7,588 nt of DNA from Spirochaetales bacterium (GCA_007126415.1 SLBH01000049.1:1-7588), one strand, 5' to 3'. Numbered from the stretch's first letter, positions 1-6,667 are shown. The notes: generated by a model from the sequence alone, not told the origin. Numbers and translations are program-made.

Positions 1-3000
1 CTCGTTAACGAGTACGTGGCAGCCGCGCTTTCGCGCAGCGGGCTGGGCTCCGAGGCCTCAATGTACCCGGTAGATGTGCGACTCGGACAATCCGCCGACG
101 GCTACACGCGTCTCACGGTTCTCTCGACCGACACACCGTTCTTCTTGTACTCGCTGAGCACCGCACTCGCGCTGCACGCGCTCTCGATCGAGCAGGTCGA
201 GATCCGCACGCACGGCGAACAGATCGAGGACGTGTTCGATCTCCTCGACGCCGGTGGAAGACCAATACAGGACGACGAGACGCTTCGCCAGGTCCGCTTT
301 TCGACAGTCTTCACCAAGCAGTTCACCTACTTCCTCGACCGCGCCCCCGACCCCTACACCGCGCTGCTACGCTTCGAGACGCTGCTGCAGAAGCTACGCC
401 CCCCGGTTGGAACGGACTCCGACGACTCACAGGAGACCGCGCTGCTTTCGGATCCCAAAGTTCTCAAGGATCTTGCCCGCCTGCTCGGCGCGAGCGATTT
501 TCTCTGGGAGGATTTCATTCGGCTGCAGTACGAAACGCTCGTACCGGTTCTCACGCGCACGCGCCAAGACCGTCTCGTGAGCACACCGCCTGATGAACTC
601 GATCAACGCCTGCGCGAGCTCCTCGATGAGGGCGACACCATCGATGAAAATCGGCGCATCCTCAACGACTTCAAGGACCAAGAGACTTATCTTATCGACC
701 TCGACCACATCCTCCATCCCGAGCTCGATTTCTTCTTTCTTAGCTCTCGCCTCACGAGGCTCGCGGAGGTAGTGGTGAACAACGCGGTAGGCCTTGCGCG
801 GCGCGAGCTCGTGGAGCGCTACGGCGTGCCGCGCACCGCCGCCGGGCTGCGCGCGCCTTCGGCGGTGCTCGGCCTCGGGAAGCTCGGGGGGCAGGCGCTC
901 GGCTACGCCTCGGACATCGAGCTGATGTTCGTCTATAGCGACGACGGCGAGACCGACGGTAACGAGAGCGTCACCAACCGCGAGTTCTTCGAGCGGCTTT
1001 TTTCCGACGCGGTGAGCCTTATAGACGCCAAACGCGAAGGAATCTTCCAGGTGGACCTGCGGCTGCGTCCGCACGGCTCCGCGGGGCCCCTCGCGGTGAG
1101 CGTTGCGAGTTTCATCCGCTACTACTCCGGTGAAGCGAGCGATCTCGAGAAGCTCGCACTGGTGCGGCTGCGGCCGATCGGCGGCAACGAGCGGCTGGGG
1201 GCTCAGATAGAGCGCTTGCGCGACGAGCTGCTGTACGGCTCCGACTCGATAGACCGTGCCGAGCTTAAACGGCTGCGCGGGGTGCAGCTGAAGGAGAAAG
1301 GCGCCGGCGATCGGCCGAACGTGAAGTTCAGCCCCGGCGGTCTCGTTGACCTCGAGTACACGGTACAGATTCTGCAGGTGATACACGGGCGCATCAACGT
1401 AGCGCTGCGCACACCCGGCATTCACCAAGCGCTGCGAGGACTCGCCGACTCCGGCGCGATAGAGCCCGAAGAAGCGCAGCAGTTGGTGCAGGCGTACCGG
1501 TTTCTGCGCACCGTGATCAACGGGCTGCGGATGCTGCGGGGCAACGCACAAGATTTGTTTCTCCCCGCGATAGACTCAATGGAGTACATGCACCTCGCCC
1601 GGCGCGCGGGCTACAGCGGCAAGGGCGAGCTCTCGCCCGCGGCACAGCTGCACCTCGAGTTCGAGACCACCACCGCTTTGATCCGTGCATTCGTGGAGCG
1701 CGAGCTCGGCCGCGACGCCATCCCGCACGACGTCCCGGCCGGTCTCGCCGACTTGGTGCTCGCCGAGAGCGACCACGCCGAAGCTCGCCTCAACGTGCTC
1801 TCGCGCCTTGGGTTTCAAAACCCCCAGCGTGCGCTCGGAAACCTCCGCCGGCTGGCCGGGCCGCGCGAGCAGGCGTATCTGTTCGCCGAGCTTGCGGTGC
1901 TCGCGGCCGACCTGCTCCCACGCACGCCCGACCCCGACATGGCGCTGAACAACTGGGAACAGTTTGTCGCCGGAATCGAGGAGCCCGAACGCCATTTTCA
2001 AGACCTATTACTCCAACCGAAGCGCTTTGAGTTGATGCTGAAGATCTTCGCCGGAAGTCAGTTTCTGGCCGACACGCTCAGCTCCAATCCACAGTTCTTC
2101 GACTGGGTAACGACGCCGAAGATCGTATCGAAACTAAGAAGCCGCGACACGCTTCGCGAGGAGCTTGCCCACCTCCGCGCTTCGGTCTCCGATCACACCG
2201 TCTGGCTCGCTGCGTTGCGCGAGTTTCGAAAGCGCGAGATTCTGCGCATCGGCACGCGAGACATCTGCCTGCAGGTCGATCAAGTGGAGATCTTCACCGA
2301 GCTTACCAACCTCGCCTCGGCTATTGTGAACGCCGCACTCGAGGCCGCCTGGCAGACGGTTGAGCACGACCCCGACGACCGCGAGCGCTTCTGCGTGCTT
2401 GCGTTTGGGAAGCTCGGCGGAGGCGAACTCAACTACAGCTCCGATATCGACCTGCTCGCGATCTTTGATCCGCTCGAGTCGCCGGCCTCGGAGCGCGACA
2501 AGACGACCTTCGCGCGCGTGATGCGGCGGCTACGCGCAGACCTCTCGGATCACACCGAGAACGGTTACCTCTACCGGGTGGACCTGCGCCTTCGTCCGTT
2601 CGGCAGCGCCGGCGAGGTGGTGCATTCGCTGCCGGCAATGGTTCGCTACTACAACGGCTCGGCGCAACACTGGGAGTACCAGGCGCTGTTGAAACTCACG
2701 CCGCTCGCGGGCAACCGCGCCGTCGGCGAGCGTTTTTTGCAAGCCGTCCGGCCCGCGCTTATCTCGCTCGGCGCGCGCACCGCGACGGTGTGCGACTCCG
2801 TAACGCAGCTGCGAGAGACCGCGGTGCAGCGCAGCCGACCCGACGATGTTAAGTCCGGAGCAGGCGGTATACGTGACGTCGAGTTTCTGGTGCAGGCACT
2901 GCAGCTTGCGCATGCACGACGCTTTCCCCGGATCCTGAGCCCCAACACGCTCGAGGCGCTCGAAGAACTCAAACGACACGAGATCGTGACCCCCGAACGT

Positions 3001-3279
3001 CACGAGATGCTGCGCGCCGATTACCTGCGACTTCGCCGCATCGAGCACTTCCTCCAGATCCTTGAGGACCGTCAGGTGCATGTAGTGCCGAAAGACGAGC
3101 TCGCCAAGCGCGCATTAGCCCGCCGCCTGCTCGGCAGCAAGGCCGACGGCGAGCACCTGAGCGCGGAGCTCGATCAGCTTCGAACGCGCGTACGCGAGGC
3201 CTATAGCGAGGTTCTCGAGAGCTTGGGTGAAGCGAAGACGGGTCCCGGGCGCACCGCGCCACGCAGCGGCGTGGAGTAG
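1..3279 (+). CDS. glnE: Bifunctional glutamine synthetase adenylyltransferase/deadenylylase with N-terminal ACT-like domain (5' end possibly incomplete)
   Basis: GlnE adds AMP to, and removes it from, a tyrosine of glutamine synthetase in the cytosol, matching ammonia assimilation to nitrogen status. Residues are numbered from the GTG at 16. Residues 31-103 resemble a GlnD-type ACT domain (TRLTVLSTDTPFFLYSLSTA, then VEIRT and DVFDLLDAGGRPI). The first nucleotidyltransferase half, normally the deadenylylase, has GLGKLGG at 286-292, D300/E302 and VDLRLRPHG at 346-354. Its helical partner has FSPGGLVDLEY at 438-448. The second half, normally the adenylylase, has FGKLGGGELNYSSDID at 797-812 with D810/D812, VDLRLRPFG at 855-863 and KSGAGGIRDVEF at 946-957. 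E302 replaces the usual second Asp, which the superfamily tolerates. At 1087 residues it is longer than E. coli GlnE (about 946), mainly because of the N-terminus. The frame is open to base 1. Possible starts are outside the window, GTG 16, or ATG 61, which has GAGG five bases upstream. The family call is secure; the start is not. Confidence 0.93.
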   Translation, partial: LVNEYVAAALSRSGLGSEASMYPVDVRLGQSADGYTRLTVLSTDTPFFLYSLSTALALHALSIEQVEIRTHGEQIEDVFDLLDAGGRPIQDDETLRQVRFSTVFTKQFTYFLDRAPDPYTALLRFETLLQKLRPPVGTDSDDSQETALLSDPKVLKDLARLLGASDFLWEDFIRLQYETLVPVLTRTRQDRLVSTPPDELDQRLRELLDEGDTIDENRRILNDFKDQETYLIDLDHILHPELDFFFLSSRLTRLAEVVVNNAVGLARRELVERYGVPRTAAGLRAPSAVLGLGKLGGQALGYASDIELMFVYSDDGETDGNESVTNREFFERLFSDAVSLIDAKREGIFQVDLRLRPHGSAGPLAVSVASFIRYYSGEASDLEKLALVRLRPIGGNERLGAQIERLRDELLYGSDSIDRAELKRLRGVQLKEKGAGDRPNVKFSPGGLVDLEYTVQILQVIHGRINVALRTPGIHQALRGLADSGAIEPEEAQQLVQAYRFLRTVINGLRMLRGNAQDLFLPAIDSMEYMHLARRAGYSGKGELSPAAQLHLEFETTTALIRAFVERELGRDAIPHDVPAGLADLVLAESDHAEARLNVLSRLGFQNPQRALGNLRRLAGPREQAYLFAELAVLAADLLPRTPDPDMALNNWEQFVAGIEEPERHFQDLLLQPKRFELMLKIFAGSQFLADTLSSNPQFFDWVTTPKIVSKLRSRDTLREELAHLRASVSDHTVWLAALREFRKREILRIGTRDICLQVDQVEIFTELTNLASAIVNAALEAAWQTVEHDPDDRERFCVLAFGKLGGGELNYSSDIDLLAIFDPLESPASERDKTTFARVMRRLRADLSDHTENGYLYRVDLRLRPFGSAGEVVHSLPAMVRYYNGSAQHWEYQALLKLTPLAGNRAVGERFLQAVRPALISLGARTATVCDSVTQLRETAVQRSRPDDVKSGAGGIRDVEFLVQALQLAHARRFPRILSPNTLEALEELKRHEIVTPERHEMLRADYLRLRRIEHFLQILEDRQVHVVPKDELAKRALARRLLGSKADGEHLSAELDQLRTRVREAYSEVLESLGEAKTGPGRTAPRSGVE

Positions 3280-3305
3280 CGCCTACACGCACCGCTTAGG
3301 CGCTA
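3277..3305. terminator. Inverted repeat at the convergent gene junction, possible bidirectional terminator
   Basis: TAGCGCCTA (3277-3285) and TAGGCGCTA (3297-3305) are perfect 9-bp inverted arms around an 11-base loop. The left arm begins with the glnE stop codon (TAG), and the TAA of the minus-strand gene (3298-3296) overlaps the right arm. The position between two converging genes fits a shared hairpin terminator. Neither side has a T-tract, so it is not a classical intrinsic terminator. It may instead protect 3' ends or work with Rho. Confidence 0.5.
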
Positions 3306-3733
3306 TCGCTATCCCTATCGCCGGCGGCAGGTGGGCCGCCGCGCTCGCGCTCGGCGCGGGCTTGTATCTCGGGAAACTCGTAGGTGAGCATCCCGCGGTC
3401 GTCTACCTCCATCCGCACGCGCGCGTTGTCTACAAGGCTCTGAAGCAGACTCTCGGCCTCATCAACGCTGAGCCCGGTCTCGATCACGATGTCGGAAACC
3501 GTCACTCGCCCGCCGAGGCTATATGCGAGTTTGAAAACGCGCGACTGCAGCACCGCCGGGTGATACAACGCCGGATCGTGATACCCATTGTGGCGGCGGT
3601 ACAGCGGGTCATCGTCTAGGTAGCTGCGCTCCGGGCGCTGTTGGACGGTATAGAACAAGCTCATACCGGCGCGCACGGCAAGCACCGTAAGCAAGAGGGG
3701 AAACAAAAACAGAAACGGTCCAAACATGTACAC
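3296..3733 (-). CDS. Small single-pass membrane protein with winged-helix-like cytosolic domain, unknown function
   Basis: I do not recognise a named family. With the GTG start at 3733 the product has 145 residues. Residues 4-22 are strongly hydrophobic (FGPFLFLFPLLLTVLAV) and form one membrane segment or signal anchor at the extreme N-terminus. A polar, Tyr/Asp-rich linker follows (about 33-60). Residues 64-122 read as a compact helix-turn-helix/winged-helix fold: a helix (SRVFKLAYSLGG), VTVSDIVIETGLSVDEAE, a second helix (LLQSLVDNARV), then a beta hairpin (MEVDDRGMLTYEFPE). The tail is charged and low in complexity (RDSDSA). Small membrane-anchored winged-helix proteins of this layout occur in several bacteria without a settled role. 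The GTG is preferred because GGGGGTG lies five bases upstream. An in-frame TTG at 3754 lies upstream of the predicted transcription start, and an ATG at 3727 sits farther from the ribosome-binding site. The gene has its own promoter and ends 16 bp from glnE. Confidence 0.75.
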   Translation of the reverse strand: MYMFGPFLFLFPLLLTVLAVRAGMSLFYTVQQRPERSYLDDDPLYRRHNGYHDPALYHPAVLQSRVFKLAYSLGGRVTVSDIVIETGLSVDEAESLLQSLVDNARVRMEVDDRGMLTYEFPEIQARAERERGGPPAAGDRDSDSA

Positions 3734-3738
3734 CGAAA

Positions 3739-3745
3739 CACCCCC
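3739..3745 (-). promoter_or_regulatory. Ribosome binding site of the small membrane protein gene
   Basis: The minus strand reads GGGGGTG, five bases before GTG 3733. It can pair along its whole length with the 16S 3' end if one G-U pair is allowed. It decides the start: it fits GTG 3733 better than ATG 3727 and lies downstream of TTG 3754. The leader would be only about 15 bases. Confidence 0.55.
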
Positions 3746-3754
3746 AATGCCCAA

Positions 3755-3783
3755 ATTATACTACGACGCCGATCTGAAATCAA
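3755..3783 (-). promoter_or_regulatory. Sigma70-type promoter for the small membrane protein gene
   Basis: On the minus strand there is a -35 box TTGATT (3783-3778), a 17-base spacer and a perfect -10 box TATAAT (3760-3755). The start point is predicted near the A at 3748. This gives a very short leader before GTG 3733 and places the TTG at 3754 outside the transcript. It is the best promoter match in the window. It suggests that the small membrane protein gene is transcribed independently of the kinase gene upstream. Confidence 0.72.
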
Positions 3784-3802
3784 AACTCAAAATCAAAACT
3801 CA
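3777..3802. repeat. 13-bp perfect tandem duplication spanning the kinase stop codon and a -35 box
   Basis: The unit AAATCAAAACTCA occurs twice in direct tandem, at 3777-3789 and 3790-3802. It is AT-rich in an otherwise GC-rich window. On the minus strand the upstream copy contains the TGA stop of the FGGY kinase (3802-3800). The downstream copy contains the -35 box TTGATT (3783-3778) of the next gene. Each copy carries the same TTGATT and TGA. Confidence 0.9.
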
Positions 3803-5236
3803 ATCTGGGTCGCACCCCACCAGAGCATCACGAAATCGGGCGTACAGCTCGCGATAGGTATGGTAGCTCGAGGTGTAGCGTTCGTGCTCCTCGTGCGACG
3901 GCTCGTAGCGCTGCTTAACGCGTACAAGCGCCTCGGCCGCCTCCACAACGTCACCGAACTCGCCGAGACCGGTAAACGCAGCACAGGCATCGCCTACGAG
4001 CTCGGCGTCCTCTACCTCCGGCACCTCTATTGGAACGCCCACGATGTCGCTCTTCATCTGATTCCAGACCGCGTTCTTGGCTTGGCCTCCGCACGCCATA
4101 AGACTCTCGATGCGGCAGCCGTGCTCGCCGAGTATCTCAACCGCTTCGCGCACCGCAAACCCTATGGAGTCCACCACCGCGCGCCCCATCTCGGCGGTGC
4201 CGTGCTGAGCGCCGAGCTCGATAAACATCCCACGACTAAACTCCCAGGCGGCGCCCTGGTGGATGGACGGGAAGAACCACGGCTTCTCGGTGCGGTGCGC
4301 AACGCGCCGAATCTCGTTCAACATCTGGTCGTACGGCAACCCTTCCTGACCCGAAATCCCGCGGAACCACTCGAACAGCCGGCCGGTTGAGGACAGAATT
4401 CCGGCCACATTATAGAGCCCGGGAACCACATGCGGCAGGCAGCGAATTTGGGGATCCGCAACCGGGGTCGCCGAGCAATGATTGATGCCTTCGGAGGTAC
4501 CGGCGCGGTCGCAGGTGCGCCCCGGAACAACGGTCTTGGTGCCGAGCAAACTGATGAGAAAGTCGTGCCCGGCGGCGACAACCGGCACGTTCTCGGGGAG
4601 CCCAAGAAACCGACCCGCGCGCGCGCTCACCACCCCCACGCGTCGGCCGATCGACACAAACGGTGCAAACAACTCGCGGGCGAGACCGGCCGCTTCGATT
4701 TGGTCGGGCGTCCAGACGTAGCGCGCAAACTCCTCGCTTTGCGCGATTGTAACCGCCTCGCCGGTGAGAAAGTACATGATGTACTCCGGACACGAGAGAA
4801 ACAGCCGCGTTCGCTCAAACAGGTGCGGATGGGCGTCTCGAAACCACGCGACCTTGGGAAGGAAATACGACTCGCCGCCGGTGGGAATCGCCTCGTGGGT
4901 ATCGAGCCACATAAGCGCATGAGACAGCGGCTCGCCGGCTTCGTCCACCGGCACCACCGTGGGACCATGGCCGCTGACCGCGACCGCGGCGATTCCGCCG
5001 CTCAGAACGCGAGGCAACCGGTCGAGCATGATCTGCAGCACGCGCAGCCAGGTTTGCGGATACCAGCGGTCGCGATCGTGCTGGTGCGCGAGAATGCGCT
5101 CACGATCCCACCAGATCAGTCTGCCCTCGAGGCTCACGCAACCAAGCTTGATAGAGGAGGTGCCGACGTCTACGCTAAGAACGTAGGGTTCGCTGGGCCT
5201 ATAGATACCGTTATCGATGCTCGCCTCGCCGCTCAC
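3800..5236 (-). CDS. FGGY-family carbohydrate kinase (xylulokinase-like fold, substrate unknown)
   Basis: FGGY kinases transfer phosphate from ATP to a sugar or polyol in the cytosol. With the GTG start the protein has 478 residues, the usual family length. Visible motifs are the N-terminal phosphate loop DVGTSSIKLG (from D23), the sugar-side strand SGHGPTVVPVD (from S88), GHD with a probable catalytic base D225, the second phosphate motif RAGTSEGIN (244-252) and the C-terminal nucleotide motif ACGGQAKNAVWNQMKSDIVG (from A381). SGHGPT replaces the SGQMHG motif typical of xylulokinase, so the substrate should not be assumed to be xylulose. Start choice: GTG 5236 has AGGAG four bases upstream, while a TTG 33 bases further upstream would add an unlikely Arg-rich leader (RGQKERRRR). 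The gene diverges from a BMP-type transport operon, suggesting that it acts on an imported compound or a breakdown product of one. Glycerol, ribulose and AI-2 kinases share the fold and cannot be excluded. Confidence 0.9.
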   Translation of the reverse strand: MSGEASIDNGIYRPSEPYVLSVDVGTSSIKLGCVSLEGRLIWWDRERILAHQHDRDRWYPQTWLRVLQIMLDRLPRVLSGGIAAVAVSGHGPTVVPVDEAGEPLSHALMWLDTHEAIPTGGESYFLPKVAWFRDAHPHLFERTRLFLSCPEYIMYFLTGEAVTIAQSEEFARYVWTPDQIEAAGLARELFAPFVSIGRRVGVVSARAGRFLGLPENVPVVAAGHDFLISLLGTKTVVPGRTCDRAGTSEGINHCSATPVADPQIRCLPHVVPGLYNVAGILSSTGRLFEWFRGISGQEGLPYDQMLNEIRRVAHRTEKPWFFPSIHQGAAWEFSRGMFIELGAQHGTAEMGRAVVDSIGFAVREAVEILGEHGCRIESLMACGGQAKNAVWNQMKSDIVGVPIEVPEVEDAELVGDACAAFTGLGEFGDVVEAAEALVRVKQRYEPSHEEHERYTSSYHTYRELYARFRDALVGCDPD

Positions 5237-5240
5237 GATT

Positions 5241-5245
5241 CTCCT
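5241..5245 (-). promoter_or_regulatory. Ribosome binding site of the FGGY kinase
   Basis: AGGAG on the minus strand lies four bases before GTG 5236. This supports that start over the in-frame TTG at 5269. Confidence 0.7.
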
Positions 5246-5299
5246 ACGCCTTTCCTTTTGCCCACGCAACTCGCCGCGGCGCTCTCTCGGGCGCCCCCG

Positions 5300-5335
5300 G
5301 GGCCGGGGCCGGGCCCCGGATTCCCGCCCCGGCCC
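5300..5335. repeat. GC-only inverted repeat in the divergent control region
   Basis: GGGCCGGGGC (5300-5309) and GCCCCGGCCC (5326-5335) form a perfect 10-bp inverted repeat around a 16-base loop that itself contains GGGCCCC. It lies in the block 5290-5342, which is almost pure G and C. If the kinase is transcribed from the promoter proposed upstream, this hairpin would be in its mRNA leader, roughly 65-100 bases before the start codon. It could be a leader structure, a protein-binding site or simply compositional. Confidence 0.5.
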
Positions 5336-5353
5336 GCGGGCGAATCGGCTGCA

Positions 5354-5382
5354 ACGCTACCACAAGCACCTACCGCGGTCAA
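5354..5382 (-). promoter_or_regulatory. Candidate promoter for the FGGY kinase
   Basis: The minus strand has TTGACC (5382-5377, five of six matches to the -35 consensus), a 17-base spacer and TAGCGT (5359-5354, three of six matches). The weak -10 is preceded by TGG, an extended -10 feature. The leader would be about 110 bases and would include the GC-rich hairpin. This is a consensus match only. Confidence 0.35.
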
Positions 5383-5384
5383 GA

Positions 5385-5414
5385 TTGAATAAGCCGGCGC
5401 CTTGGGTGTAGGAT
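5385..5414 (+). promoter_or_regulatory. Candidate promoter for the BMP transport operon
   Basis: TTGAAT (5385-5390) is followed by an 18-base spacer and TAGGAT (5409-5414), each with four of six consensus bases. Transcription would begin near 5421, just ahead of the ribosome-binding site. The -35 lies two bases from the -35 of the proposed divergent kinase promoter, so one regulator could affect both. Confidence 0.4.
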
Positions 5415-5422
5415 GTTGCAGC

Positions 5423-5427
5423 GGAGG
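5423..5427 (+). promoter_or_regulatory. Ribosome binding site of the BMP substrate-binding protein
   Basis: GGAGG lies seven bases before ATG 5435, an ideal spacing. It rules out the upstream in-frame TTG at 5402 as the start. It also shows that the long N-terminal extension before the signal sequence is probably translated. Confidence 0.8.
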
Positions 5428-5434
5428 ATTTTTC

Positions 5435-6595
5435 ATGACATATACCCGAGAGATCGGACAGCATACTGCATCCCGAACCACCCAGAGCCTCGCCGGTCGG
5501 GCCACTGCCCGCCGGGGGGCCGCTGCCGAGCGCCCGGCGCCCGAGAAGATCTCGCGGGTGCTGCTCGGGCTCGCTGCGGCCTTGGTTCTGCTCGCCGCCG
5601 CACCGGCCGCGGCTTTTGCCGCCGGCGGCGGTGAAGCCGAGCCCGAGGTCGCGTTCTCGATCGCGGTGTTTGTTCCCGGCGTGGTAGAGGGCAGTCCCAC
5701 TTACGAGATGCTGGTGGCCGGCGTTGAAGCGGCGGCCGACGAACGCGAAGACGTCGCGGTTCGCGTGATTGAAGGCGGCTTCAACCAAGCCGAATGGAGC
5801 GACGGGCTTACCTCGCTCAGCGCTTCCGGCGAGTACGACTTGATCGTGTCCTCAAACCCCTCGCTGCCCGAGATCGCGGCCGAGGTCGCCGAAGGCTTTC
5901 CGGATCAGCGTTTTCTAATTCTCGACGGCTACGGGGACAACCATCCCGGCATGGCGACGGTACTGTTCAATCAGCGCGAGCAGGCCTTTCTCAACGGATA
6001 CTTCGCCGGGCTCGTAACGACGCATCCCGAGCTCGAGCACGCGCGTGAGGACCGGCGTGTTGGGCTTCTCGCCGGCCAGGAGTACCCCATCATGAACGAG
6101 GTCATCAGGCCCGGTTTCGCGCTCGGTGCCCAGACGGTTGATGCCGATATCGAGGTAGACTTTCGCGTGCTGGGAAACTGGTACGACGCCGGAACCGCCA
6201 ACGAGCTCGCCGGCAGCATGATAGACCGCGGCGCCGATGTGATTCTCACGATCGCGGGCGGCGGTAACCAGGGCGTGATCGCGGCCGCGAAAGAGCGCGG
6301 CGGTTACGTGCTGTGGTTCGATTCATCGGGCTACGATCAGGAACCCGGCGTGGTGCTCGGCAGCTCCATCATCCGCCTCGACACAATCGCGTATGAACGC
6401 ACGCTGCAAGCCATCGACGGCGAGTTGTCGTTCGGCGTCTCGGAAGTGGTCGGCGTACGAGAAGGCTATGTGGATTTCGACACCGAGCATTCGCAGTACG
6501 AGCGTCACGTGCCGGCCGATATCCGCGCCGAGATCGACGACCTGCTCGAGCGCATGCGCACCGGAGAGCTCGAACTCGAGATGCCGAGGCTTTAG
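5435..6595 (+). CDS. BMP-family ABC transporter substrate-binding protein (PnrA/TmpC-like)
   Basis: BMP-family proteins capture a ligand outside the inner membrane and hand it to an ABC permease; characterised members bind purine and other nucleosides. The product has 386 residues. A long n-region (1-40, Arg/Ala-rich) precedes a hydrophobic core (42-62, VLLGLAAALVLLAAAPAAAF) and an AFAA-GGGEAEP cleavage-like site. There is no lipobox cysteine, unlike most relatives, so it is predicted to be a soluble periplasmic or anchored protein rather than a lipoprotein. Family landmarks of the two-lobed fold are FNQREQAFLNGYFAG (178-192), RVGLLAGQEYPIMNEVIRPG (208-227), LGNWYDAGTANELAGSMIDR (246-265) and GADVILTIAGGGNQGVIAAA (266-285). 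The ligand cannot be read from sequence. A tandem-type ABC ATPase gene follows 72 bp downstream in the same direction, consistent with one operon. The start is fixed by a GGAGG site. The family call is strong; nucleoside as ligand is inference. Confidence 0.9.
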   Translation: MTYTREIGQHTASRTTQSLAGRATARRGAAAERPAPEKISRVLLGLAAALVLLAAAPAAAFAAGGGEAEPEVAFSIAVFVPGVVEGSPTYEMLVAGVEAAADEREDVAVRVIEGGFNQAEWSDGLTSLSASGEYDLIVSSNPSLPEIAAEVAEGFPDQRFLILDGYGDNHPGMATVLFNQREQAFLNGYFAGLVTTHPELEHAREDRRVGLLAGQEYPIMNEVIRPGFALGAQTVDADIEVDFRVLGNWYDAGTANELAGSMIDRGADVILTIAGGGNQGVIAAAKERGGYVLWFDSSGYDQEPGVVLGSSIIRLDTIAYERTLQAIDGELSFGVSEVVGVREGYVDFDTEHSQYERHVPADIRAEIDDLLERMRTGELELEMPRL

Positions 6596-6667
6596 CCGTG
6601 GCGCGCAGTATACCGCGCGGCGCTATCGCTACCGTTGCGTAGGCTCACCGCGCCGGACGAACAAGAC

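Noticed and set aside
427..1551. Long minus-strand open frame (374 codons) opposite glnE
   Set aside because: It lies entirely within the conserved glnE motifs on the other strand. Its translation is compositionally odd with no recognisable domain, and long antisense frames are expected in GC-rich coding DNA.
2530..3081. Minus-strand open frame (183 codons) opposite the glnE C-terminal half
   Set aside because: It is a shadow of the conserved adenylyltransferase domain, with no ribosome-binding site or domain pattern.
3641..5392. Two plus-strand frames (249 and 320 codons) opposite the FGGY kinase
   Set aside because: They are antisense to well-conserved kinase motifs, are rich in Arg/His/Ala, and have no domain signal.
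5402..5434. Earlier TTG start for the BMP gene
   Set aside because: It would place the GGAGG ribosome-binding site inside the coding region; ATG 5435 has ideal spacing.
3299..6631. A 13-base match GGCGCTATCGCTA at 3299-3311 and 6619-6631, both just after gene ends
   Set aside because: One exact 13-mer pair is about what chance gives in a window of this size and composition, and the flanks do not extend the match.
6596..6667. Possible hairpin (GCGCG 6601-6605 / CGCGC 6614-6618) between the BMP and ATPase genes
   Set aside because: It is only five pairs, with no T-tract, in GC-rich DNA; co-transcription of the two genes is more likely.
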